A DNA stretch of 64,000 bases. Source: Haematobia irritans. Taxonomy: Eukaryota; Arthropoda; Insecta; Diptera; Muscidae. The stretch lies in contig NC_134401.1 in NCBI RefSeq assembly GCF_050003625.1, forward strand, positions 64,883,242 to 64,947,241, written 5' to 3'. The notes below the pieces were generated by a model, which saw nothing but the letters and a program-made list of their open reading frames with translations, was not told where the DNA came from and searched no databases. Of the stretch, positions 49,201-61,133 are shown piece after piece (position 1 is the first letter of the stretch; each line of letters opens with the position of its first letter). A program made the position numbers and the translations under genes.

Positions 49201-49885
49201 TACATTATAGATTCATTGCCACCAATATGCAGTACAGTAATGTGGGATGTTGGCTTACCTGCTCATGCTTTTTCAGATATCCAAGACGCGGAAATGATTT
49301 ATCACAGAACTGACATTGATAGGATCCGTCGGCACCAGCACTTGCCGCATTGTTGCCACTCTTAGTGCCATCGTCTGTCATCTTATCAAACTTGAGTGCA
49401 TTTGCGCCACTTCCATTGCCCATCACAGAGTCCCTTTCGATTTTGCGTAATTTTGAAGGAATTCTCAGGGCATGTTCAGCATAGCGATGATGACGTCCAT
49501 TACGCTTGAGATGCTGCCCTGTGTGGTGATGGTGTTGGCGTTGATTGTGATGCGGTTGCTGCAGTGTGCTACCCTCACCTACTGCCACCTTGGTTCTCTC
49601 ATTGTCATCTGTGTTCTCAGTGGCACAAGGATTTGTGTCATTTTTGTTTGCCCTTTCGCTATTATCATCCTCGTCATCATAGTCAGCTCCATCTATGGCC
49701 CCATTAGGTTTTTGCCTATGCAGACGCTGATGTGTCTGCAATAAAGCTTCATCTTCATATGCGTTAGAACCAAAGGCCAGATGAGAGGGCATAGTCAAAT
49801 GTTGGTGATGATGAAGTGAATTCGGTGTTAAAGTACCATCTGAGATGGAAGGCGAATAACTGGATGAGGTGTGTGTAGAATACAT
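39530..49885 (-). CDS. Oaz: Oaz, ZNF423/ZNF521-type multi-C2H2 zinc finger transcription factor (whole spliced CDS)
   Basis: The CDS joins complement(39530..40268, 40360..42705, 42805..42947, 49259..49885), giving 3,855 nt and 1,284 residues plus stop. All junctions are GT-AG and in frame (phases 0, 2, 2). I count 21 canonical C2H2 fingers, at about residues 190-290 (four), 361-433 (two), 535-736 (seven), 901-1042 (five) and 1104-1185 (three). An atypical Cys-rich module sits at 1052-1076. Family-diagnostic blocks are [18 protein letters not shown] in the N-terminal cluster, [13 protein letters not shown] near 726, and the C-terminal CNLC/CYIC/CNLC triplet. The linker at 737-900 is finger-free and rich in Asn, His and Gln. 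The tail after 1190 is acidic. Known of the family: nuclear DNA-binding cofactors of EBF/Olf-1 (Collier) and BMP-SMAD signalling; Drosophila Oaz acts in posterior spiracle development. The orthology call rests on remembered family motifs, not a search. The N-terminus may extend into an unseen upstream exon. Confidence 0.95.
40360..42705 (-). CDS. Oaz: Oaz main coding exon (fingers 3-18)
   Basis: A 2,346-bp exon encoding residues 257-1039, starting after a TTTCGTAG acceptor ([11 protein letters not shown] completes finger 3) and ending before GTAAGTA. It carries fingers 4 to 17 whole and most of finger 18, with a long finger-free linker at about 737-900. Residues 500-504 read PTDLS inside an acidic context (bases 41964-41978), matching the PxDLS motif used by CtBP corepressors. 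IKEE near residue 476 fits a sumoylation consensus. Open frames on the opposite strand across this exon, up to 131 codons, are shadows of the biased zinc-finger sequence. Confidence 0.95.
42805..42947 (-). CDS. Oaz: Oaz second coding exon (fingers 1-3)
   Basis: A 143-bp exon between the acceptor TTTTCGTTTTAG and a GTAAAT donor. It encodes residues 210-256: the last His of finger 1, all of finger 2 (FKCDYC...RDRHTKLH), the TGD linker, and most of finger 3 ([12 protein letters not shown]). It starts in phase 0 and ends with two bases (AG), completed to Ser by the next exon. It has no ATG in its own frame and is too short to stand out as an open frame. It was found by extending the zinc-finger array across the introns. 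The block is among the most conserved parts of the ZNF423/521 family. Confidence 0.93.
44949..45561 (+). mobile_element. Family D MITE, copy D3 (in the Oaz intron)
   Basis: ACTGAAAAAAATATTG to TTTGTTTAGTG followed by TA. The interior shares TTGGCTCGGAATCAGTACC and AAATCTTTGGA phrases with D1 and D4. Confidence 0.65.
46132..47028. mobile_element. hAT-type element with CCCGGG-rich ends (in the Oaz intron)
   Basis: 897 bp flanked by an exact 8-bp duplication ATTGTAAT (46124-46131 and 47029-47036), diagnostic of hAT. Imperfect inverted ends TAGCTTTTTTTCCCCGGGA and TCGGGAAAAAAGAAAACCCTA. TTCCCGGGAA palindromes cluster at both ends. An internal segment (GAAATCTAGTT...TTGGAAGTGTAATGTGAAT) is repeated at about 46290 and 46535. 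No transposase. Confidence 0.9.
47483..48059. mobile_element. Family C MITE, copy C4 (long form)
   Basis: CACAGAAAAAAATGTAACC to AGTTTTTTCTGTG, TA on the left and TT on the right. About twice the length of the other C copies, with repeated AATTAATTG palindromes, perhaps a tandem fusion. Confidence 0.7.
48710..48921. mobile_element. 212-bp self-complementary MITE
   Basis: Ends CCATTTTCATGTAGCTCCGT and its near-exact complement. The inner parts (CTTTAACTGCCAGTTAAC and TAACTGGCATTTGG) also pair, so the whole element can fold. Target duplication not clear. Confidence 0.75.
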
Positions 49886-49887
49886 GT
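49259..49887 (-). CDS. Oaz: Oaz first visible coding exon (N-terminal low-complexity region and start of finger 1)
   Basis: Coding from the ATG at 49885 to 49259 (209 codons). The exon begins at 49887, directly after an acceptor reading TTGTATTTTCAG. It ends in GAGCAG before a GTAAGC donor (phase 0). The protein is low complexity: a Ser/Thr-rich start, a DDEDD acidic patch near residue 70, and a His/Gln-rich stretch near 108-125. It then enters finger 1 (CQFC...KKHEQ), whose last His is supplied by the next exon. Only two bases separate the acceptor from the ATG, so an upstream exon could either be non-coding or fuse in frame by contributing one base to an NAC codon. I chose this ATG because it is the first in frame in the exon. 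Confidence 0.9.
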
Positions 49888-51151
49888 CTGAAAATACAAG
49901 AAAAGTACAAGAACTCGATTAGATGTTGAATGGATATTAGAATGTAATGATTATGGCAATAAGTGGCCTTAAGAATAATTAGTCATATCGTTATGAGCAT
50001 GTCTTTGTATCTCATCTATGATAGCAAAAATTACGTGGGTGGTATGATGGTGATGGACATCCTTATTAGCGTTCAATTACAGGAAATGGTTCCTCTGTCA
50101 GACGATGTTCGTAATGTATCATCACACAATGTCTGGGGGACCACTTCTGCTGATGGCCAACTAGTGCCACTAATTTAATTAATCCCATCCGATTTGATCT
50201 ACCCACCCGATTTAGTTTAGTTCGCCTTATGAGGCATAGTGTGAAACTGATCACACATCACAAGCGTTTGCCAGAGCCGCCCGCTGTCACTTTTCTTAAT
50301 CATTGTGATCGTGTCATGGAGACAAGCCAAGCAAACCACATGCAAGCATCCCCTCCCCCAATTTCCCATATAGACCATTCTGTGATAGCAACCAGAGAGT
50401 ACCGTAGCCACTCATGCAAAGTGATAATTCTTAGTTTTACGATTAAGCCTCCACTCTGAATTGAATATTTTAATTAGAATTCTCGGTGATACTGTCCGCC
50501 AAACGCCCCAGCGGCATGGTCACTCAACTGCACTGCGCTATTGCTCATTTAGTGAGGGAAACTACAAATTAATTTTAATTGTCATCGGCTACTTGTATTT
50601 TGCTATATCGTTGCTCGCCCCATTGCTCCTTGTTTCGCCTCAAGCATTTATTCTCGCCAAGTGCTTCGTATGCTTATAACTGATTGCCATTTGGAGTACA
50701 TTAGTATTCTTGTCATTTGGTTTATAAATCTTGTAATTAGTTGTTTTGAATTTGTCTCAATCTGTATGGTGTTAATTGCCATTTATGTACATCAACCCCC
50801 AATACGCTCCCCCATCTTGTGGGTTATAGGTCGTGTAAAGTGCTTGTTTGTTGTCGCACATCCAATTGCAATCTGAACTTTTGTAACCCTATGAAATTGA
50901 GTCTGATTGAAGGTTTATATAGGCTACTATAAACACCGGAAGATGCAGAGGAAGTGATACATTATCATCAAAATAGTAAAATAAGACAGTTTTCAAAACT
51001 AGAGAAGTAGGTTTCATTTTTTTATCTTTCTACTGGGATTTTCCATAGTTATCAAAGGAGTAATTGTCTTGGTATCAACTGTCATTTGCCTTATAAAAAG
51101 AGATTTTAAATCTCGAAAAATGTGCATTTCGAGCGTAATGTTTAGAGCCTA
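49888..51151. other. Oaz 5' flank or first-intron DNA, single-copy-looking
   Basis: About 49900-50900 is of higher complexity than the repeat-rich surroundings and contains no recognised transposon. The scattered frames lack domains. Given the splice acceptor at 49888, this is intronic to a longer Oaz transcript and a candidate place for enhancers. Confidence 0.45.
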
Positions 51152-51758
51152 CACTGAAAAAATGAAATGAAATTTATTAATGGTATTAAAGTTTATGCAC
51201 CATAAATTTTAGGACACGCAAATTACACAATATTAGGGAAACATTTCTTTAAAATAATGAAAGATTCTAATATCTGCTTCAAAATTTTTATTTATTAAAT
51301 CCAGGACACAAATTTTGAAAATTTGCGTCCCTCCTCTTAAGTCGTTATCTTTGAACTAAGGCAAATTTTACTCAAAGTAGAGAAAAACTTTTGTATTTAA
51401 AGAAATCGCCCTTAAATTAACTGAAATATGTGAACCTTTAGATTTAAGATATAGGCTAAGACTTATTTTGAGGATTTCGTATCTTTGGCTTAAAGTTTAT
51501 TTTTTTTTAATTAACAAAATATTTATTCGATTTTTAAACTGGCATTTGTTTGTAATTGAATAGCTGTCTTAATATATCCCAAAAAAAAGTAAAATTCCAT
51601 AAATAAGATATTTATGTACCCTAATTTAAATTTTATTGATACAAGATTTAATGATAAATAGATCCCTAATGATAATAGATCCCTTTGGCTCGGGATTAAT
51701 ACCAACATTTTTGAAGTAAGGTCAAAATCTTTGGATCCAAGTAAACTTGTTTGGAGTG
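51152..51758 (+). mobile_element. Family D MITE, copy D4
   Basis: CACTGAAAAAATGAAATG to CTTGTTTGGAGTG, TA on both sides. 607 bp, interior as in D1. Confidence 0.75.
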
Positions 51759-54114
51759 TAACAATTTAAAAATGTGACAGTCTTAAATGCCCACAAGCAT
51801 GGAACTAATACAAAAAGATTTTCCGAAGTAATCTTCTCGAAATTGATTACATGAATAACATAGATCTAAAATGGTGAAAAATCTGTTGATATAGAGTTTA
51901 TTGCAATCTGTGAAGCCATGTTTTGAGATGTAGATGACATCTTAAAGATCGTCTAAACCTTCAAGGAAATGGGAATTTTATCGCCGATATGTCGTATATG
52001 AACCATTTTACGCGCTCATTTGATACCTATGTGACCATAGTATAGACTTATGAAAATATATACCTAACAGAAGAATTGCAATCATAATCACCTCGATTGA
52101 TCTAGCCCTGAATTTCTGTCAATACTTTTGTTTGTTGTTGGCATGGAATTGGACCAAAATTGTGATTTCTATAGTCTTCGGAAATAAAATTGAGAATTCC
52201 AGAAATTTTACAGAAAACTGACATCTCAGATTGTAAGAGTACAGATGGTAGTGAATTTCTAGGAACTTGGACAGAGTTCCTGTTAAAAGAGCAATTTAAA
52301 TGACAAATTTGCAACAATAAATACAGTTTTACCTATACACAACATATATGCCGATCTTGAATTCGTACAGCCTGAAATTGAATTCACTTTCCGGTGCGTA
52401 GATCAAACAGTGTTTCACAGCTTTCGATAATATTGCAAGATATGTCTTCAACAAGGGTCGCCGAAATAGGATCTCAGAATCAGCATACAAAGTTTTTAAT
52501 ACAACGTTTGAAAATTTACTGAGAGCGAAATACTACTCCACAAAACCGTCTAATCTATACAGCTACATCTGATCGAACAGAGGATTAAATACCTTGTGTC
52601 TGAAAGACAATTTCTAGTACACAGTTATCGCCTTTGGAACTCATTACCATCTCGTAATACAAACTATTAGCTATGCTAAAATATTTAAAATCGAAATTTT
52701 CCATTTCTTTCTTAATATTGTTTTGATATTTGTCCTTAAATTAATTATTATTGAATTGTTTTATCAAAATTAAGCTAGTACTGTAAATTATAAGATATAA
52801 AATCTTGGTGTACGAGCGCCGCAAAAAAAAAAAAACAATAAATAAAATAAAATAAATAAAAAAATGTACCTTCTTGACAGTTCATTTTCGTATGTGTGAC
52901 ATAACATGGCGTCCAAACTATTGGTATTACTCTGACATAAGAACTCTTTTGGTTTCCCGCTCATTGAAAAGTGAATTGTTCTTAACAAGAATTCATTGAT
53001 AGAAATTAAGAACCACTAATGGCAAACTTGATTCAAATGACAAAGATCTGTGGATGTATTCCATGTTTCAGAATCCATTAGCAGAACCTATTTTGGACCA
53101 GCACCATGACTTTTCTAACAGTAACATTTAACGATTTATGGTGCGATATACAGCAATTGTTTTATTTTGATGTCTTTAGCTATAGAAGAAGAGTTTTCTT
53201 TTCTGAGAAAATAAATTTTAGACAAGCGAAGTTTTCTTTTGACGACAAAAAATGTCTTTAAAAGTAAAAAAAAAGTATTCTAGAAATTCGTTGCAACGCT
53301 TGTGATAAATTCAGTTTTATTTATTCTCACAGAAAATACTTTATACAAATTTCATTTCAAAGATTGTTTTTGGTGCAGTTGTAAACAATATAATGAGGTA
53401 TCAATGAAACAAATATAAATTGGCATTAAAGAATTCTACTCTGGCTTTGAAATGAAAAAAAAATATATTTTTATTTAACGACAGCTATGCGAAAGAACAA
53501 TGTTTGTGATACTAATAAAAAAATTTGTGGGTTCAGATGATTTTTTCTGACTCAATGGGGAACGGTATTAACGTACTTTAAAATTGGATCATATTTAGAT
53601 ATAGCTTTCATTGCTATTTTTGTTTTTTGTAATGGGACTTGGGGGCCGAACTATAAACAGAAGCGATGATATTCTGTACGTCCAAGAGATATCATTAATG
53701 AGTAACTTACCACAAACATTTAAATTTATGTATACTCGTATATCAAAATTCGTATTAATCACACTTTTACCATTACCAGTACAGGAAATATATTGTCCTG
53801 AGGCCAGAGAGTTCTTGTGCTTCAAATTAGAGGTGTGCGTGTGAGTGAAATTTTACTCACGCTCATGCACATTCACGAAAAAATATTTGTACTAACGCAC
53901 TTTCACGCATGTGGGTAGGAATTTACATTTACGAAATTCAATTCATTCAATTCATACGAATGGCAATTCATTCGCACACAAAAGCAATCCTCAAGAAATT
54001 GATTTAAGAAAATTCTTGTGATGAAAATGTTCGTGACACGACAATTCGCATGATTTACGAAAATTCTCGTATTTCACGTCAAATCTCAAGGCACGCTGCA
54101 GTTATTCATGAATA
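51759..54114. other. Mixed non-coding DNA with a LINE 3' end
   Basis: Contains the LINE fragment at 52330-52865. 53190-53300 resembles, in reverse, about 2090-2260. 53829-54110 is rich in TCACG/CGTGA motifs (GTGTGAGTGAAATTTTACTC). No gene recognised. Confidence 0.45.
52330..52865 (+). mobile_element. 5'-truncated LINE 3' end, second copy
   Basis: A plus-strand frame, with stops, reads CFTAFDNIARYVFNKGRRNR and later SYRLWNSLPSRN, paralleling CFNRIVRFVFN and VRLWNSLVP of the fragment at 19670. It ends in an A-rich AATAAATAAAATAAAATAA tail. A diverged relative of the same LINE group. Confidence 0.65.
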
Positions 54115-54373
54115 CTAAGAAAAAAATATTTTTTGTCTTCAATGACGATCCAATTAATTTTTAATTGAAATGTCTTCAATCACAGAAATTATAGGATCAA
54201 TTACTAAAGGCAAATAAAAAAATAATTGTTAAAATTAAAAAATTAATTTATACAATTGTTGTGATTGATTTTTATTTCAATTAAAACATTTTTTGAAATA
54301 ATTAAAATTTTTATTGAATATTTTAAAAAATTAAAATTTTAATTGGAAAAGTTTGGGTGATATTTTTTCTGTG
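54115..54373. mobile_element. Family C MITE, copy C5
   Basis: The left end is eroded (CTAAGAAAAAAATATTTTTTG), the right end TTTTTTCTGTG then TA. Shared phrase TTTTTAATTGAAATGTCTTC. Confidence 0.65.
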
Positions 54374-57233
54374 TACGGAACATTTTCATAACAGTCTACA
54401 GAACCACTAGCAAAATTAAAATATGCTTTATTAGCGAATAATCATACAATGGACGCTATTGAACTCTTAAGCGTGATCCAAACCGTGCAGGTGATTAGAA
54501 TCGGTGTTTTGTGTGTCTACATTTTCCGTCATTGATTGTAGAACATTTTATGGGCCGACGGAAAATGTTAATACGACGGGGTTTCCGCAAAAGTTGTTAC
54601 GTCCCTCCTCATAACTTAAGTGACACACATATATATTCATAATTGTTCCTAGAGATAGTTAGATCACTCAAACTAATACAACCTAAACAGCAAAAAATGC
54701 ATAAATATAGCAATACAGCACCATTTTGTAGAAAATAATACCGAAGTGTAATCTTAGTAAAATATCCAGAGTTGATAGAAGTGTCAGAGCAAGTAAATAT
54801 TTGCTTTAATTTTGAAAAGAAAATGTACGCATAATTACCTGCAGTAATAATTTCCTTGGTTGCTTGGATTTTCTCAATTAAATTTTCAAGTCTTGAACTA
54901 GGTCCTCGATAGAGCATCTTCAAAGCGATCATGGCTTTTATTACCCGCGTATACACAAATGTTTCTGTTTTATTTGATTAATGTAAGCTTCACAATAAAT
55001 TCTTATTAATTGTAGTCATTATTGCACTGGATACCATTGTTTATTTGAATTTGTAACGGCTTAGACTTTTGAAACATCTTTTATAGTTTGGATAACTTTG
55101 TATTTTTCAGTCACTTTATTCGCGGAATGTTAAACTTTACAATCGAAATTCCTTTGGTAAATTTTTTTTTTATTTCTTTGGTATTCTTATCTTTTAGGTG
55201 TACCGTCTTATTGCAAAGGGTATTTGATGAAACCTCTCCCCTCTGAGTGATTGTTCAACTAATAACGTCCATTTACAATGAGCACAAATGATTAACTAAC
55301 CATGAGCACTTAAAACCGTATTGAACTGAACCAAAGCGTCACCGCAGTGCTCACTGACACGCATACATAGACAAACTGCAAAAGGCGTTACTAGAATCAC
55401 AGACCGGCATCATTAGCTGAGATGCAATACTCATAATGGCTTTTGTGGATAACGATGGGATGACTCTTGAATGGGACTCTTTAAGGCTTATTTTCTCGTT
55501 ATGATTCATTGAGGAACATGGGTTAAGCGCATACCGACCCACATCAAGGCACACATTCTGGTGAACGAAATACTTCAGGTGCCTTACAAAGGCAAATAAA
55601 AGTACAACGGTATGTACGTCTGTATTCAATTCGCACAAAAACAACGAGAACGAAACAATCGACGTCCTATGCTTACGAGCGACAACCCAAGACTGGTGGT
55701 GCTACAACCATCACATCATCATCATTAGTTAACGTTCTGGTTATTGTTCAGCGCAATGGGATTGGGACAACCATCATACCGGAAGAACCAGATTCAGAGG
55801 AGAAACACACACATACACTCACTATCTCTTACACATGGGTTTCCACCGCTATGGTGATAGCACGGCTGTGAGTGTGCAGTTATTCGGGTCCGTCGCATGT
55901 AACCAATGTGCCAAATAGATCCAAAACAAAGAGAAGGAGCAGCAGTAGTAGCTGAGAATGTGAGTCGCCACACAAATAAATAGTGAGTGAGTGCGTGGTG
56001 ATAAATGGCGCCCACACACACACATATTACACAAACACTGATACCCAAAGCACCACAAACCACAACCTCCTCTTTTCAACTAGCACATACTCGCTCTCCC
56101 ATGTAGCGCACAAGTGTGAGTAGTTCATGGTGACAATACAATTCAATGAAGTAAACAATGTGTTGTGGAGCGGTTGGTGTAGAATTTTATTGGTGATGAT
56201 GGTCGGTCTTCCTGGTGGTGAGTAATGGTGAGAGAGTGTGGGGTTTTGTTGGTGTTATGTGAGAGCATTTCGACAAGAGAATTTTTGTGTTCGGCTGTTT
56301 ATAGTCATTCATTCATCCAACCATCCATATACGAGTACATACAAAAAATCATGCAATCTACATGGGTACGCGAAAGAGGCGGAGCATGGGACCTTATGTA
56401 TGTGGACCAATGCACAAGGTTTATAGAGTTTGATTGTAAATTGAAATTCACACTGTGTTGCATTGTAATTATTTGGCGTTGGTTGTTTGAGATTTTTTGT
56501 GTTCGTGTGCCGACAGCGGCCTTCTTGACGTTTTCATTTGTTTATGGATATGGATATGTCCTAATGGGTAAATTGTGTTTCCATTAACAATGATAAGTGC
56601 ATTAAATAAAGATTTGATAAAACAATGCCTTAATTCAATCAGCAGATTTATGCTCATAATTGCTACAAAACGGCGTTTGAATAAATCTAGCAAAAAATTT
56701 GGTACTTGAATTTCGATTTCATTTTATAGGAGTTTAAGGCTGACACAGTTGTACTATTGCTGCATTTGTAGAAAATAAGTGCAATCAAAAGTGTTCATTG
56801 GTTTGATCCATAAATAAGTGTACGTATGTAGAGTCTACTAATTGAAATTATGTATGTAGAGTCTACTAATTGAAATTATGTATAAGAAATTCGATGGAAT
56901 TATTTTATTTGTGCCTTTATTTCACAAACTTGGCAACATCATTTTTCTATGTACCATAAATTTTGTAGTTTACTATGTTGCAACCAATTGTTCCAATCTA
57001 TTTTTTATTCGAAATTATAAACAAACCACATTCAATTGACTAGAGACAAATATCTCGAATCTTGTTCAAGCGAACGAGTTACGTTATGAGGATGGCTAAC
57101 ATTTGGTAAATCTTACTAGGAAACTTTATTTATGCTTCTTAGCCGACCGGAAAAACATATTCGTAAAAGAAAGACTATGTAACCTATAGTTTACATGTTA
57201 CACAATCAATCAAAATTTACATGACAAAGCTTA
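54374..57233. other. Oaz upstream DNA; single-copy patch at 55.3-56.7 kb
   Basis: Outside small AT-rich parts, 55300-56700 is transposon-free and has mixed composition with short CA/TG and GAGTGTGTG-type stretches (ACACACACACAT at 56014). No exon can be defined by homology. It could hold a 5' UTR exon or enhancers of Oaz. A 26-bp unit (ATGTAGAGTCTACTAATTGA) is tandemly doubled at 56826-56880. Confidence 0.4.
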
Positions 57234-57492
57234 CACACAAAAAAATATTTTTTGTCTTCAATCACGAAATTAATTGATCCCATTAATTTTTAATTGAAAT
57301 GTCTTCAATCACAGAAATGATAGTATCATTAAAAAATTAATTGAGAGTCAATTAAAAAATTAATTGATACTATTAATTTGTTTCATTTTTGTTTCAATTA
57401 AACATTTTTTGAAACAATAAATTTTTAATTGAATATTTTTTAAAACTAAATTAAGACTTTTATTGGGAAAGTGTTCGTGATTTTTTTTTTGT
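57234..57492. mobile_element. Family C MITE, copy C6
   Basis: CACACAAAAAAATATTTTTTG at the left, a T-run then GTA at the right. Interior phrases TCAATCACAGAAATGATAGT and TTAATTGATACTATTAAT as in C1. Confidence 0.7.
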
Positions 57493-58230
57493 ATATGACA
57501 TCTATTGCGTACAACGTTCTACTAAAGAATGTTATCCACAATCGAATTACTTGGGTTTGAAGGTTTGGTATGTTAAAACTTCTTAATATTGTATCCCATT
57601 TGTATGGACTCAATGTTAGATAAAAAAGGCAGAATAAATACCTATATTAGCCTCTTTAGTTTTTCATCGTTTTATATAGAGGAGTCTATAAATAATTATT
57701 AACCGATATAAACCAATTTTCGAATCATATTTAGAGGGCCAAATTTCAACCGGATCGGATGAAATTTGTTGCTTCATGAGGCTTCCGGTTTATATGGGAG
57801 CTATATATAATTATGGACAGATATGAACAAATTTTTGCACTGTTGTTAGAGGGCATATACTACCATCACGTAAAAATGTTCAAATGGATCGGACGTACAC
57901 CAAGTTTAAATCGGAAGTTAGGGTAATTTCCACAGACGGACATCGCTATATCGACTCAGAATTTCTACACGACCAAGAATATATATACTTTATGGAATTA
58001 TTACGTTTTCGTTGACAAAAATAATTTTTGGGTACTTTAGTCAAATTGACAAAAAAGGCAACAATTATACCCAAATGAAGCATACAGACTTATTTGATTC
58101 GTGTCTCCAACAAAATAGTTCAGGATTTCATAAAATTTGTCTCTTTGTTGAGTATGGGGTCTTAGACCAATATTTCGATGTGTTGCAAACGGAATGACAA
58201 TTTTAGTATACCCCCATCCTATGGTATAAA
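57493..58230 (+). mobile_element. Family G remnant (G4), degraded
   Basis: Carries ATTGCGTACAACG..., one clear ATATAATTATGGACAG unit, the CGACTCAGAATTTC phrase, ATATATATACTTTATGG and a final TATACCCCCATCCTATGG. Interrupted near 57995-58140. Confidence 0.6.
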
Positions 58231-59469
58231 AATAATTTATGTATGTATATGACTCCAAAAGTAATTTGGATTACTTCCCAAAAAATTATGTCTTTCTTGA
58301 ATATACCGTTTAGATAAAATTTTCTAAAATTAACATTAATATTTCCATCTATTTTTTTTATTCTAGAATATTTTTATTTTAAAGAAGATTATACCTTATA
58401 GCAGTTTATTTGGATCAAAAGATCACTTGAGGATTTCGCTATTGATTCAAGATGAAAAATATTTACTTGATATTAACCTAAATTTTAGGATAAATTTCTT
58501 TAAAACAATGAATTTTTAATTAAAATAAAGTTTATATTCTTTGCTCCTAATTTTTTTATTAAATTTAGGACACAATTTTTTAGATTTAAGAAAAAATTAC
58601 TTCAAATATAAGCTAAGACTTATTTTGAGGATTTAGCATCTTTGGTTTATATAATTTTTTTTTCTTTTGAATTAAGAAAACATTTTTTATTTTGATCTAT
58701 ATGTTATAATTTAGCATTTGTTTTTTTTTTATGTACGACTCCTCCATAATGAAATCAAATTCTAAACCAACGATTATGACTTTCTTTTAATTAAAATATC
58801 CTTATTTTAAAGAAATGAGGAAATAGTAAGTTCAATCAGATGAGTTGAATAAAACCTATTTCAGCTTTTCAGGGTACAGTTTAAAAAATTGTTGTCATAT
58901 TTCACAGAGACTAACAGCTAAATTCTGAGTTATTGGCGTAGCTAGAGTGGTCCTGCGGGGTGCTAACCACCCCAAAAAATTGTAGCCCCCCAGAATATTT
59001 ATCGGTAATTTTTTAGCCATCATATCTTTGAATTCGAACATTACTATCATGTATACAACTCTATATATGCGAAAACCTTAATTTCGACGGTACAAAAACA
59101 ACAACAAAATCTTAAATATTTAAAGAAAACTAAAGGTATGTGTGTTCGTGAGATAAAGTCCAGATATTTTCTGACGAAAACGATCTTATGTATGCCAGGC
59201 GGGCATGCTAAGCAATGCAGCACGACATCCGCCGAATTCCAGGCAAATCAAGATGACCGCACAAAAACGGACTGCTATAAACAGTATCTTTCTGATTCTA
59301 AAACTTTAAAAACGTAGAAAAACAGGTGATAATAGCAACATACAACAAGGTTAAGCTCATTTCAAATATCACCAATAACAGAATTCATTACTTCTTCCTC
59401 TAAAACAAGTCCTAAAACGGTGGAAGTGATATGTGTACATTTCTTAACGTATTATGTTTGCAGTACCTA
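58231..59469. other. Family D remnant and unassigned DNA
   Basis: 58478-58760 matches D copies (AATTTTAGGATAAATTTC, AAGCTAAGACTTATTTTGAGG). No gene recognised; 58930-59300 is slightly richer in GC. Confidence 0.45.
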
Positions 59470-61133
59470 CACGCTCACAAAAAATCGCTTCTGTAACATA
59501 TACACCCAAACATATTTTGCTTCAAGCATATACATTTTTGGCTATTGCCCAAACATTTATATGTTTGATCTCTTCCAATATATAATATGTTTGAAAGCAT
59601 ATTGGTCTAAACAATATATGTTTGGGTAGTCAATTTCCAAACATTTTGTATTTTTGCATCCAAATTCAATAATGTTGTCTTCCAAAAAACAATATGTTAT
59701 TATGTGAACATATAATATGTTTGGAAGTATTTTCACCCAAAAATATTATATGCTTAAAAAAATTCTCCCAAACAATATTGTGCTCAAAATTTTATTTATT
59801 TATTTATATATTTACAATCATAATGAATTATGAAAATAAACAGGTAATATAGGTGCTAACAACATAGGTTTTCGACCTGAATGCTCAAAATTTTGTTTCT
59901 GCCCAATTGTATATTCCCCCATATCTTTCTCACTTCCACGAGATTTTTTAGTTCTTAGCACCTTTTTCTGTAATACAAACATTGTAGAAGAAATTATTCA
60001 ATTGTATGATTTTTTTTATTTTAATTTTACCTTTTGCCGGACGGGGATTCGAACAGCGTACCACACAGTTTGTAAGGATCAAAGAAGTAGCTGATCAACT
60101 GCCCAAGGAAAAATAAAATGTTAATTTTGTAATAACAAGCAACAACCACCAACTTAATTCAATATCGCTCCCTGTTAAATTGCGCTCCAAGCTACTAAAC
60201 ACATATATGTTTATAGGCTATTTCTAAATTAATATATGTTTGCATCCAAGCATATTATATTTAAAAACATTTTATGTCCCAAATATAATATGTTCTAACA
60301 TATTAACATATATGTCTGTATATGACTGTAGAAACAATAAGCATTGTTCGACTGTTCACCACTTAGGTGAATTCTAACAAATTAGCTTTCTAAAAATAAA
60401 TTTCGTGTTGTTGCATTACTATGTAACAAAACGAAATAAAAATAAGATTAAGGGACTTGTAAGTTATATGAAAAGATGATGTACAGTGGGAGAAAAGATG
60501 ATTCAATTTGTAAGAGGAAATTTCCCAAATGTTTTCTCCATAAGGAGTTAGCATAAAGGGCCCAAAATTGAGTTATCTCTCCCAGCCAGATCTATACTAA
60601 AGGCTGTGGAAAGGTTCATTCGCCCGAACCGAAACATGTACAGTCCAGGCGTGTATAGATTTGTATCTGGCGTTTTCTTTTCAATGGCTCTATTAACCAT
60701 GTTCCTTAATCTATATCTGTCCATAAAGCTCGAATAATAATTGTATAATTAGATATAATGCATTTGGACGTCAATTGCCTGTTTCGGTATCAGGCTAGGT
60801 TAGGTTAGGTTAGGTTAAAGTGGCAGCCCGATTAAGATTCAGGCTCACTTAGACTATTCAGTCCATTGTGATACCACATTAACTAAAAGTACCTATTACA
60901 TATGGGCACTTCTAGTTTTAATCGCGAACCTTCTTGATTATTTTCCTTTGTTGAACCAACCAGATTGTTCCTGATTGTATCAGGCTAACATGTAATATAA
61001 TATGTATCAAACATGTTATGCTAGTTTATGAACATTATATGCTTGCACTCAAAAATATTGTGTTTAAAAATTTGTGTTCCAAACACATAATGTTTATAGC
61101 CAAACATATGAAAAACAGTCTTTTTCATCCGTG
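59470..61133 (-). mobile_element. Family A element, copy A4, with an internal insertion
   Basis: CACGCTCACAAAAAATCGC to GTCTTTTTCATCCGTG, TA on both sides, reverse orientation to A2. The tRNA-like module is at 60036-60108 (minus). Near 60313 the A sequence breaks off and resumes at about 61005. The intervening ~690 bp includes a TTAGG-like run and the phrase AAAGTGGCAGCCCGATTAAG. The frame at 59420-59629 is incidental. Confidence 0.75.

Larger units (their letters stand above)
42948..49258 (-). other. Oaz long intron (6.3 kb) between first visible and second coding exons
   Basis: A phase-0 GT-AG intron. The 3' part (42948 to about 44900) looks single copy and of mixed composition, and could hold regulatory sites, though I recognise none. 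The rest is transposon-rich: a family-D MITE (44949-45561), a family-E fragment (about 45645-45800), a hAT element (46132-47028), a D fragment (about 47100-47460), a family-C MITE (47483-48059) and a hairpin MITE (48710-48921). Confidence 0.85.

Noticed and set aside
60795..60820. TTAGG-type telomeric repeat
   Set aside because: Only about four GGTTA units, inside an insertion in A4 next to a dispersed-repeat phrase; a similar AGGTTAGGTTA occurs at 9546. Not a telomere.
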